From Candidatus Gottesmanbacteria bacterium RIFCSPLOWO2_01_FULL_49_10 (GTDB lineage Bacteria > Patescibacteriota > Microgenomatia > UBA10105 > UBA927), in the NCBI GenBank assembly GCA_001781025.1, contig MFJZ01000057.1:1-18072 (forward strand): DNA of 18,072 nucleotides, written 5' to 3'. The notes beneath the pieces were generated by a model. That model was given only the letters and a program-made list of their open reading frames with translations. It made no database searches and was not told the origin of the DNA. A program made the translations under genes and the position numbers. Below, in pieces: positions 12,274-18,072 of this stretch. Position 1 is the first letter of the stretch. Each line of letters starts with the position of its first letter.

Positions 12274-15183
12274 CTACCGCCACGCTTCACAGATCAACCT
12301 AAACTCACAGAAGTCACAGTGTTTACCCGGAGTGGGTTTAAAGTCGCTTCTGGAGATTTCATCTGCCTTTAAAGCAATTTCTTTTTTCTCTTTTTCAAGC
12401 TGCCCAAGACTTCGTGTTGCAGAAATCTTTATTTGGTCTTCAAAAAAGTAAAATGACACGATTACGTTTTCCGGTTTTTTATTATAGATCCCCGGCTCGG
12501 AAGCTGCGAGTGCGTACACCGTCAATTGCGCATCTTTCGTCACATCTCTATTTTTTGGTGACTGGCCGGTTTTGTAATCAATGATCTCAAGCGTGCCGTC
12601 GGAAAGTATATCCACGCGATCGATTCTTCCTCCCAACGTCAACGATGGGGTTATGCGGATCTTAAATGATACTTCCAGATCTTTGGGAATTAGTGCGGGA
12701 TCATACCCTTTCTCAAAAAAACCATCTAAGAGTTCTTTGCCGTGTATCTTCATTTTTTCTTCATACCCACGATCGCCGTAACCACGTGATGCCCAGTGTT
12801 TATCTAGAAGATCAAGAAGCATGATCTTCGTCGGCTTCTCGCCAGTTTTCACCAACTCATAAAACGCCCGCACAGTCCGGTGTATCGTATCGCCGAAGGT
12901 AAGTGCCGCAGAAGGAGGAACCGGAATTCTTAATATGTATCGATATTTATATTGCAACGGACAGGTTTCAAATGTACTAAGTTGCGAATAGGAAAGGTAC
13001 GTCACCGGCTGTCGAACGGGCTTTGTTTCTTCCTCCTTCTCTTCTCCCTTTTTCCACTCAAGAAACGAGAGTTGTTTTATTTTATCTGATGGCTGATGGC
13101 TGATAGCTGATAGCATTTCACCAATCGCTTCTCCGATAAAGGGTGACAATTTTTTCTCCCGTTTTCCTTCTCCATAATATTTCGCTGCTGAAAAATACAA
13201 TAGGTCGCGTGCCCGCGTCATGCCGACGTAAAAAAGCCGTCGTTCTTCTTCCAGATGAAAGTCACCACTGGGCAATATCTCTTTGACCAACGCATCAGGA
13301 ATAGGGATTTGCTCTTTGCGCTCGATGGTGGGAAATCTCGCAGAAACGAGATTGACGAGAAATACAACAGGAAATTCAAGACCCTTTGCGGAATGAATTG
13401 TGAGAATATTGACGGCATTATTTTCTGTCCAATCCGTATCAGTAGCAAGCGGTGACTCTCCGAGATTCATCGCCATATCGATCCAGTCAACGACTGCGTA
13501 AACGCTCGCATCTTCGTGTTCGGTCTCATGGGTTTTAAGCTTGTTAAAAAATTTGGCGATATTATTGGCCGTCTTTTCTTCCTTCATCGTTTTATAAACG
13601 GTAAGTTGCTGAAGCAATCCGGTATCCTGAAGAAAATAATAAAGAATCTGACCTGCTGTTTCTTTTTTGATAAGTCCTAAATGCCGATGAATCATTGCGA
13701 CTAATTTCTTTACGTTCTCATCGGCACTTGCTTCGCATGTTTCAAACACTGAATTACCAAACTTCCTGGAGTCATTGATTATCCCTGCCACGTCCCTTGG
13801 CTCTATCCCCACCCAATCCATCGTAAGTACACGATACATGGCGACACTATCTTCGAAGTTATAAAGCACTTTAAGATACGCGATGAGATCTTTAATTTCC
13901 GGCTGCCGAAAGAGCTGCCCGGGCCCCAGGAATTGATAGGGGATTCCCAAACGGGCGAGTGCTCGAACAAACGGCTCCGCGTGATTATTCGCCCGCACCA
14001 AAATTGCGTAGTCTTTCCAGTCATTTTTAAGTTTAAAGTTTAAAGTTTGAATTTCTTTTGCCACTTCCTCAGCTTCTTCTTCCACGCGATTTGCGTATAT
14101 GACTTCTATCTTTTCTCCATTGATTCTTCGTATGCTCTCGAGTTTCTTATCTATTTTTTCCACAACTTCTAACCTGTCTGGGTTATTGTTATTGATAAGG
14201 TCATAGGAGCGATCAAGGATTTCTTTGGTCGACCGATAATTTTTGGTTAATACAATTATTTTTGCTTTGGGGAACCGCTTTCGAAACTGGATGATGTTAC
14301 TAATTGCTGCTCCCCGCCACCGATATATAGCCTGGTCGTCATCGCCAACCACCGTAACGTTTTCTCGCACTCCTGCCAGAAGTATCGCCATCTCATTTTG
14401 CGCAAAGTTGGTGTCCTGAAATTCATCGATGAGGATATATTTGAACTGGTCCTGATACCGCTTAAGGATATTTTTCCGTGTTCTGAAAAGCTTGAGCGTA
14501 TTACTTATTAAATCCGAATAATCCGCTACCCCCTCTTTAACTTTTAGTTCCTCATACGTCCTGTAGGATTGAGCAAGCTCTTTGTATTTTTCAGCTTCTT
14601 CTTTGTTTTCGTTTATAATTTGTGATTTAGGATTTTGGATTTGTTTAGGATTTTGGATTTTGGATTTAGAACTTACCCAAGCCAAGTATTGACCTGGGCT
14701 CACGTCTTCGTCCTTCAACCGACTGAAATGCTGTATCATCCCTGCAATAAATTTATTTGGATTACCAAGCGGCCGGAAGTATTTCAGTTCAAATTTGAAT
14801 AAATTTTTTCGGAAAAAAAGAATAGTCTCTGCCTCGGTCATTAGTCGAAAGCCGGGATCAAGGCCTATATTAATCGCTTCATTACGAAGAACCCGGTCGC
14901 AAAATGCGTGAAACGTGCTGATCCACATTTGCGTCGTCCCGTAGGGAAGCGCGATATCCACCCGCTCCTCCATCTCTCGGCTGGCTTTTTCGGTAAATGT
15001 GAGTGCTAAGATTTCTTGCGGATGTGCTTTTCCGGAAGTAATTAAGTGTTTAATGCGTTCCGTCACGACGGTCGTCTTCCCCGTCCCGGCGCCGGCAATA
15101 ATCAAAAGCGGCCCCGCGCCATACGTCACGGCTTGTCTTTGCTCTACATTTAACTGTCTCTCTTCTACAGGAGTCTTTGCCAC
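12274..15183 (-). CDS. UvrD-like helicase with C-terminal PD-(D/E)XK nuclease and Fe-S cysteines (AddAB/AdnAB-like)
   Basis: The 969-residue product combines an SF1 helicase with a RecB-type nuclease. Helicase motifs are AGAGTGKT (30-37), STFHAFCDR, DEFQDTNFAQ, GDDDQAIYRWRGA, KNYRST, TIHSAKGLEFPVVF and EERRLFYVGMTRARDLLYF. The nuclease domain shows TFGDTIHRTV, GRIDRVDI and LEIIDYKTGQ. An iron-sulfur staple is suggested by one Cys in FETCPLQYKYR and Cys956, Cys959 and Cys965 at the C-terminus. Such enzymes process double-strand breaks or act in mismatch-like repair; a partner subunit is not in the window. Three heptamer arrays sit at residues about 172-187, 379-385 and 690-699. The start is a GTG at 15183, 6 nt after a perfect TATAAT. 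An ATG at 15185 is out of frame. Confidence 0.92.
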   Translation of the reverse strand: MAKTPVEERQLNVEQRQAVTYGAGPLLIIAGAGTGKTTVVTERIKHLITSGKAHPQEILALTFTEKASREMEERVDIALPYGTTQMWISTFHAFCDRVLRNEAINIGLDPGFRLMTEAETILFFRKNLFKFELKYFRPLGNPNKFIAGMIQHFSRLKDEDVSPGQYLAWVSSKSKIQNPKQIQNPKSQIINENKEEAEKYKELAQSYRTYEELKVKEGVADYSDLISNTLKLFRTRKNILKRYQDQFKYILIDEFQDTNFAQNEMAILLAGVRENVTVVGDDDQAIYRWRGAAISNIIQFRKRFPKAKIIVLTKNYRSTKEILDRSYDLINNNNPDRLEVVEKIDKKLESIRRINGEKIEVIYANRVEEEAEEVAKEIQTLNFKLKNDWKDYAILVRANNHAEPFVRALARLGIPYQFLGPGQLFRQPEIKDLIAYLKVLYNFEDSVAMYRVLTMDWVGIEPRDVAGIINDSRKFGNSVFETCEASADENVKKLVAMIHRHLGLIKKETAGQILYYFLQDTGLLQQLTVYKTMKEEKTANNIAKFFNKLKTHETEHEDASVYAVVDWIDMAMNLGESPLATDTDWTENNAVNILTIHSAKGLEFPVVFLVNLVSARFPTIERKEQIPIPDALVKEILPSGDFHLEEERRLFYVGMTRARDLLYFSAAKYYGEGKREKKLSPFIGEAIGEMLSAISHQPSDKIKQLSFLEWKKGEEKEEETKPVRQPVTYLSYSQLSTFETCPLQYKYRYILRIPVPPSAALTFGDTIHRTVRAFYELVKTGEKPTKIMLLDLLDKHWASRGYGDRGYEEKMKIHGKELLDGFFEKGYDPALIPKDLEVSFKIRITPSLTLGGRIDRVDILSDGTLEIIDYKTGQSPKNRDVTKDAQLTVYALAASEPGIYNKKPENVIVSFYFFEDQIKISATRSLGQLEKEKKEIALKADEISRSDFKPTPGKHCDFCEFRLICEAWR
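13088..13115. repeat. In-frame heptamer array (GATRGCW, complement of AGCYRTC) in the helicase-nuclease gene
   Basis: Plus-strand units are GATGGCT, GATGGCT, GATAGCT, GATAGCA. The gene reads the complement as MLSAISHQPSD, between the helicase and nuclease halves. It belongs to the same family as the array at 7439-7473 in the other helicase. Confidence 0.8.
14029..14049. repeat. In-frame heptamer array (AAGTTTR family) in the helicase-nuclease gene
   Basis: Units AAGTTTA, AAGTTTA, AAGTTTG, followed by AATTTC. They encode LNFKLKN just before the conserved DYAILVRANNHAE segment. The array is nearly identical to that of tpiA (7074-7105). Confidence 0.8.
14624..14669. repeat. In-frame heptamer array (GATTTWG family) in the helicase-nuclease gene
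   Basis: Units GATTTAG, GATTTTG, GATTTGT, then TTAG, then GATTTTG, GATTTTG, GATTTAG. The gene reads the complement as SKIQNPKQIQNPKSQI. Such NPKS/IQNPK peptides are, from memory, typical products of heptanucleotide repeats in other bacteria, including cyanobacteria. Confidence 0.8.
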
Positions 15184-15189
15184 ATGGGC

Positions 15190-15217
15190 ATTATAGACTA
15201 GTAGCGGGTTTTCTCAA
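15190..15217 (-). promoter_or_regulatory. sigma70-type leaderless promoter of the helicase-nuclease gene
   Basis: On the minus strand TTGAGA (15217 to 15212), a 16-nt spacer and TATAAT (15195 to 15190) are followed after 6 nt by the GTG start at 15183. Transcription should begin at or beside the start codon. Confidence 0.7.
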
Positions 15218-15244
15218 GGCCACCCCGCTCCCTGGACTGGATAG

Positions 15245-15253
15245 TGATAGAAT
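15245..15253 (+). promoter_or_regulatory. Extended -10 promoter of the four-helix-bundle gene
   Basis: TGATAGAAT fits the extended -10 pattern TGnTATAAT with one mismatch. No good -35 was found. Predicted start is near 15260, so the leader is about 35 nt and consists almost wholly of 9-nt repeats. Confidence 0.45.
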
Positions 15254-15258
15254 GAGGG

Positions 15259-15294
15259 AAAATTAGGGAGGTTGGGGGATTTAGGGGATTTAGT
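15259..15294 (+). repeat. 9-nt repeat array forming the leader of the four-helix-bundle gene
   Basis: Four units in one phase: AAAATTAGG, GAGGTTGGG, GGATTTAGG, GGATTTAGT, directly followed by the ATG. GGGAGG or GGGGG could serve as a ribosome-binding site, but the spacing is long. The same word family recurs inside the gene at 15634-15699. Confidence 0.65.
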
Positions 15295-15864
15295 ATGAAT
15301 ACACAAATGGGGCAAACAAGGCCGGGTTACGAGTATTTAGTAGTCTACATGCTGGGGAAAGTTATCCAAGATCTGACGTTCCAGTTCTGCCAACGGTTTT
15401 TGAAATCCCCCCAAGACCCAACGTACCCTAATTTGAAATTGGTTGAGCAGGCCAATGGTGCTGCCCGCAGTAATCCCCAAAACGTTGCCGAAGGATATAC
15501 CGGTGAGTCGCTCAGTAGTTATATTATGCTCGTGGGGGTAGCCAATGGTTCCAACGAAGAATTAGCCAAGGATCTTGAAGATTATTTGCGTCAACGGAAT
15601 CTTCCGATTTGGACAAAAGATCATCCAAAGATTAGGCAGTTTAGAGCATTTAGGGTATTTTGGCTCCCAAATTCCCCAAATTCCCTAAATACCCCAATTC
15701 TTCCCTCCGACCCCGCAGAAGCCGCCAATATGATTTTGACTTTTTGCCGTATGGAAGGCTATTTGTTATCACAACACATCAAAAGTCTGGAGGTTAAACA
15801 CGCGAAAGAGGGCGGCTTCCGGGAAAACCTCCTCAAAAAACGCTTGGGCTATCGCCGGCAATAG
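15295..15864 (+). CDS. Four-helix-bundle protein (S23/Avd-related, 'suffix'-type)
   Basis: The 189-residue product matches what I recall of the four-helix-bundle suffix proteins, relatives of 23S rRNA intervening-sequence proteins and the Avd subunit of diversity-generating retroelements. Visible signs are GYEYLVVYMLGKVIQDLTFQFC, the conserved QANGAARSNPQNVAEGY, ELAKDLEDYLRQRNLPIW and a C-terminal helix region (LLSQHIKSLEVKHAKEGGFRENLLKKR). Residues 114-135 are an insert of three RxF tripeptides (RQF, RAF, RVF), Trp, then four xPN-like tripeptides. The molecular role of these proteins is unknown; they may bind nucleic acid. No reverse transcriptase or variable repeat was seen in the window, so a retroelement role is not supported. 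Confidence 0.82.
   Translation: MNTQMGQTRPGYEYLVVYMLGKVIQDLTFQFCQRFLKSPQDPTYPNLKLVEQANGAARSNPQNVAEGYTGESLSSYIMLVGVANGSNEELAKDLEDYLRQRNLPIWTKDHPKIRQFRAFRVFWLPNSPNSLNTPILPSDPAEAANMILTFCRMEGYLLSQHIKSLEVKHAKEGGFRENLLKKRLGYRRQ
15634..15699. repeat. Inverted pair of 9-nt repeat arrays inside the four-helix-bundle gene
   Basis: Left half: AGGCAGTTT, AGAGCATTT, AGGGTATTT, then TGG. Right half: CTCCCAAAT, TCCCCAAAT, TCCCTAAAT, ACCCCAATT. The right half is close to the reverse complement of the left (ATTTAGGG versus CCCTAAAT), so the insert could fold as a hairpin. Nine nucleotides keep the frame and give tripeptide repeats. Confidence 0.8.
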
Positions 15865-15874
15865 AAAAGTCGTC

Positions 15875-17086
15875 TCACGGCATAGCGGCGAGCCACTCTT
15901 TTCTGTACGTATCCAGATCTCGATCAACATCGACAACGTTGAATGCGAATTTTCTCACGAGCTTTTCTTGCTCCTGTGCAAGCCGTATCACTTCCGGCCT
16001 TCCGTCCAGAATGATCTCTTCCATATCTTTCGTCGGCTGGTAATGCACAAAACAAACATACTCATCATCCCAAATCCCGAAATCAGGCTCCTTCAATCCA
16101 CCTTTAATTTTATCGAATGGACAGAGCATAACATGAACGCCCCCTTCAAAATCTGCTTTCATTTGCGTTCTTAAGATCGCCCTTTTCAAATCACTAGCTT
16201 TCTCTAGCATATAAACTCTTGTAATAGCCTTTGTTCTTTTCGCCGCCTTGCGGCATTCAGAATAATATATATCGAACGGATTCCAGTTTTTCTCTCCGCT
16301 TCTAAATGTACAGAAACCCCCGTATTTCAGATTTCTGAATTTAAAACGCCCTTCATTAAAAATCTCTTCCGGGGGTAGATGCACATTCACATTAATTAGG
16401 TTTTTATGGTCAACCTGTAGATAATCCAAAATGTTTTCTTTATTCTTTTCAGCTAGATATCTTTGGTATAGTGTTAAATCCAACCGGGTATTACATAACT
16501 CAAAAACGAGGGGAAATTCATTTAAGTTTACTTCGCTGTTCATGTGACCCGCTCGTTTAACGAAAATAAGAGAACTCTCTAAGGCTCTTGAGAAAATAAT
16601 TGAGTGGTTTCTATCTACGTATGGATCATTATCAGAATGTAATACGTATGATGTGGGTATAAGATTTTTAAGTTTTTCAATATCCCAACCGGTTTTATAA
16701 AAGGATTCGTTTGCATGATCAAATTGCCAATACTTATCTCCCAATCTATCCATAAAGGGGGCTACAAAAATGGCGCAATCTAATGGAAGGTTAAACTTGG
16801 TTACGACGTGGAGAATAAATACGCACCCCAGCGAGTGACCGACGAAACAGAGTTTCTCTCTCTTCTTGAAGCTCTCGTAAATCGGCTCAAATACTTTTAA
16901 CCAATTATCTAAGTTCTGATTTTTTGATGGAACGCCAGGACCTAATTTCGTAAATTCGTCCCAATTATCTATAGGAAACTGCGGAACAATCACTTCTTGT
17001 CCCATGGCTTCAAGCTTCTCTTTGAGCTGGGGAAACCAATTCCCCTCCGGACTTCCGAACACTCCATGAAATAACACAAATTTCAT
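15875..17086 (-). CDS. Alpha/beta hydrolase (RBBP9/YdeN-like) fused to an unknown C-terminal domain
   Basis: Residues 1 to about 195 form a small serine hydrolase: LFHGVFGSPEGNWFPQL at the start, nucleophile Ser85 in GHSLG, Asp154 in SDNDPYV and His181 in AGHMN. This layout fits the RBBP9/YdeN (Ser_hydrolase) family, which normally ends near residue 190. The other 200 residues form a separate domain with TRVYMLEKASDLKRAI, MLCPFDKIKGG, DFGIWDDEYVCFVHYQ and a final YRKEWLAAMP. The pattern is loosely like regulatory PLD-like or DUF6879-type domains; that is a weak guess. Substrate unknown. A perfect extended -10 (TGGTATAAT) overlaps the MFS stop and ends 6 nt before the ATG. The gene is locally AT-rich, a possible sign of transfer. 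Confidence 0.72.
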   Translation of the reverse strand: MKFVLFHGVFGSPEGNWFPQLKEKLEAMGQEVIVPQFPIDNWDEFTKLGPGVPSKNQNLDNWLKVFEPIYESFKKREKLCFVGHSLGCVFILHVVTKFNLPLDCAIFVAPFMDRLGDKYWQFDHANESFYKTGWDIEKLKNLIPTSYVLHSDNDPYVDRNHSIIFSRALESSLIFVKRAGHMNSEVNLNEFPLVFELCNTRLDLTLYQRYLAEKNKENILDYLQVDHKNLINVNVHLPPEEIFNEGRFKFRNLKYGGFCTFRSGEKNWNPFDIYYSECRKAAKRTKAITRVYMLEKASDLKRAILRTQMKADFEGGVHVMLCPFDKIKGGLKEPDFGIWDDEYVCFVHYQPTKDMEEIILDGRPEVIRLAQEQEKLVRKFAFNVVDVDRDLDTYRKEWLAAMP

Positions 17087-17092
17087 ACACCA

Positions 17093-17101
17093 ATTATACC
17101 A
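17093..17101 (-). promoter_or_regulatory. Extended -10 promoter of the hydrolase gene, leaderless
   Basis: TGGTATAAT on the minus strand is a perfect extended -10. It lies 6 nt before the ATG at 17086 and contains the TAA stop of the upstream MFS gene. No -35 box is needed for this promoter class, and none is evident. Confidence 0.6.
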
Positions 17102-18072
17102 TCCTAGCGAGCTTTTCTTGAAACATTCCTTTCGATACTGCGGTGAGCCTTAAGCTTATTAAACCAAAAAGGACCGCGCTGATAAACACGGTGAGTCGGG
17201 CGCCGATCGTTGCCACACCGACACTCGCCAAGAGTGCCCCAATCGGTGTACCACCTATAAGAGCAAGTGAGTAGAAGCTTACCAGTCGACCACGAAACAT
17301 TGAAGGAACCTGTTCGTGAATGACCGTGCGGACGAGGGACATGAGACTCGCGCTTCCAAATCCACCAAAAACAAGGAGAGTGAGCGCAGCTGGATACGAT
17401 GGTGAGACGGCAAACCCGGTTAGTGAAACGGTCACGAGGATGAAAAGTAAAATGGTGAACTCACGATGCTCCCTTAGTCTCGCGTATATCGGTGAAAAGC
17501 CGAAAGAGCCCACGACCGCACCAAGACCGATTGCTCCCGAAAGTACTCCAAACCCGACCTCTCCGACACGAAATACATCGTGAGCAAATACTGGCAAGAG
17601 CGTAAATAACGGAGCAGTACATACGGAAAGAATAAAAAGCATGAGAAGTGACATTCGTACATAAGGCTTTTTCCGAACATACTCTACGCCACCCATTAAT
17701 TCTTTTCGTAACGATTTCGTTTTTGACAGAGTATGAAAGGGCGGTAGGGAAATAAGGAGGATTCCTCCGATCACGGCCAAAAAACTTACCCCATTGACCA
17801 AAAACGCCGGCGCGATGCCCATAGACGCTATGACCATTCCGGCAACGACCGGACCGATAACACGACCGAGGCTAAATATACCGGTGTTCAGGGAGATAGC
17901 ACTGGCAATCGCATCTTTGTTCACGAGTTCTATCATAAATGCTTGTCGTGTGGTCATATCAAATGCAAAGATTGCGCCGGAAAGAAATGTTGCTACCATT
18001 ACGTGCCACAGTTGTATCGTGCCCGTTACAACAAGCGAGAACAAGAGAAAAGCGATAATGGCGTAAAGCAAC
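17094..18072 (-). CDS. MFS transporter, EntS-like (MFS_3) family, N-terminus cut by the right edge
   Basis: At least 325 residues are present, with about nine or ten hydrophobic helices. The frame is open to the right edge and the apparent TTG start at 18071 is only the window limit; about 80-100 N-terminal residues should lie beyond. Family signs are FDMTTRQAFMIELV with downstream SLNTGIFSLGRVIGPVVAGMVI, the cytoplasmic middle loop GGVEYVRKKPYVRMSLLM, and VPSMFRGRLVSFYSLALIGGTPIGALL near the C-terminus. These match the enterobactin-exporter-like MFS_3 group, which includes many drug or siderophore efflux proteins. The substrate cannot be inferred. The gene stops 7 nt before the hydrolase start. 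Confidence 0.88.
   Translation of the reverse strand, partial: LLYAIIAFLLFSLVVTGTIQLWHVMVATFLSGAIFAFDMTTRQAFMIELVNKDAIASAISLNTGIFSLGRVIGPVVAGMVIASMGIAPAFLVNGVSFLAVIGGILLISLPPFHTLSKTKSLRKELMGGVEYVRKKPYVRMSLLMLFILSVCTAPLFTLLPVFAHDVFRVGEVGFGVLSGAIGLGAVVGSFGFSPIYARLREHREFTILLFILVTVSLTGFAVSPSYPAALTLLVFGGFGSASLMSLVRTVIHEQVPSMFRGRLVSFYSLALIGGTPIGALLASVGVATIGARLTVFISAVLFGLISLRLTAVSKGMFQEKLARMV

Noticed and set aside
14624..14669. Repeat array as a CRISPR or similar spacer array
   Set aside because: Units are 7 nt without spacers and lie inside a conserved coding frame.
15295..15864. Diversity-generating retroelement based on the Avd-like four-helix protein
   Set aside because: No reverse transcriptase, template repeat or variable repeat was seen in the window. 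The four-helix family also occurs alone.

Overview
The window looks like a chromosomal piece of a Candidate Phyla Radiation (Patescibacteria) bacterium, most likely of the Microgenomates side. This rests on protein style and has not been checked by any search. The signs are short enzymes, PilN/PilO-like genes followed by Thr/Pro-rich surface proteins, two tandem FemAB-like genes, two UvrD-type helicases, a four-helix-bundle 'suffix'-type protein, tightly packed convergent and divergent genes, almost no Shine-Dalgarno sequences, and the standard genetic code (TGA used as stop). No rRNA, tRNA or CRISPR array was seen.

Layout. 1-51: start of a minus-strand gene cut by the window edge, perhaps an HTH transposase or integrase. 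139-378: ribosomal protein bS20. 522-5448: a plus-strand cell-surface block with PilN-like, PilO-like and 65-aa membrane proteins, then three wall or surface proteins (FN3/Ig-like, Cys-rich, Thr-Pro repeat). 5454-7178: minus-strand operon of triosephosphate isomerase and a LytR-CpsA-Psr protein. 7205-9070: UvrD/PcrA helicase. 9077-9271: small minus-strand membrane protein. 9317-11285: two FemAB-like acyltransferases. 11263-12272: a short, AT-rich insertion that carries one membrane-protein gene and is bounded by two copies of the 3' end of the neighbouring helicase-nuclease gene. 12274-15183: that AddAB/AdnAB-like helicase-nuclease. 15295-15864: four-helix-bundle protein. 15875-17086: an alpha/beta hydrolase fused to an unknown domain. 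17094-18072: MFS exporter cut by the right edge.

Three threads cross the window. (1) Conserved enzyme genes carry short in-frame inserts of degenerate 7-, 8- or 9-nt tandem repeats, or a palindromic repeat, each placed at an apparent surface loop. The same heptamer family recurs in unrelated genes. (2) At eight starts a sigma70-like -10 box ends only 6-9 nt before the start codon, which implies leaderless mRNAs; two pairs form very compact divergent promoters. (3) The 3' end of the helicase-nuclease gene is duplicated on either side of a one-gene insert, and the two copies differ almost only at synonymous positions, which points to recombination with a diverged homologue.

Functionally, much of the window concerns the envelope: type IV pilus-like scaffold, surface proteins, LCP glycopolymer ligase, FemAB transferases and a membrane exporter. 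The rest is mostly DNA repair or recombination (two helicases) and central metabolism (tpiA).
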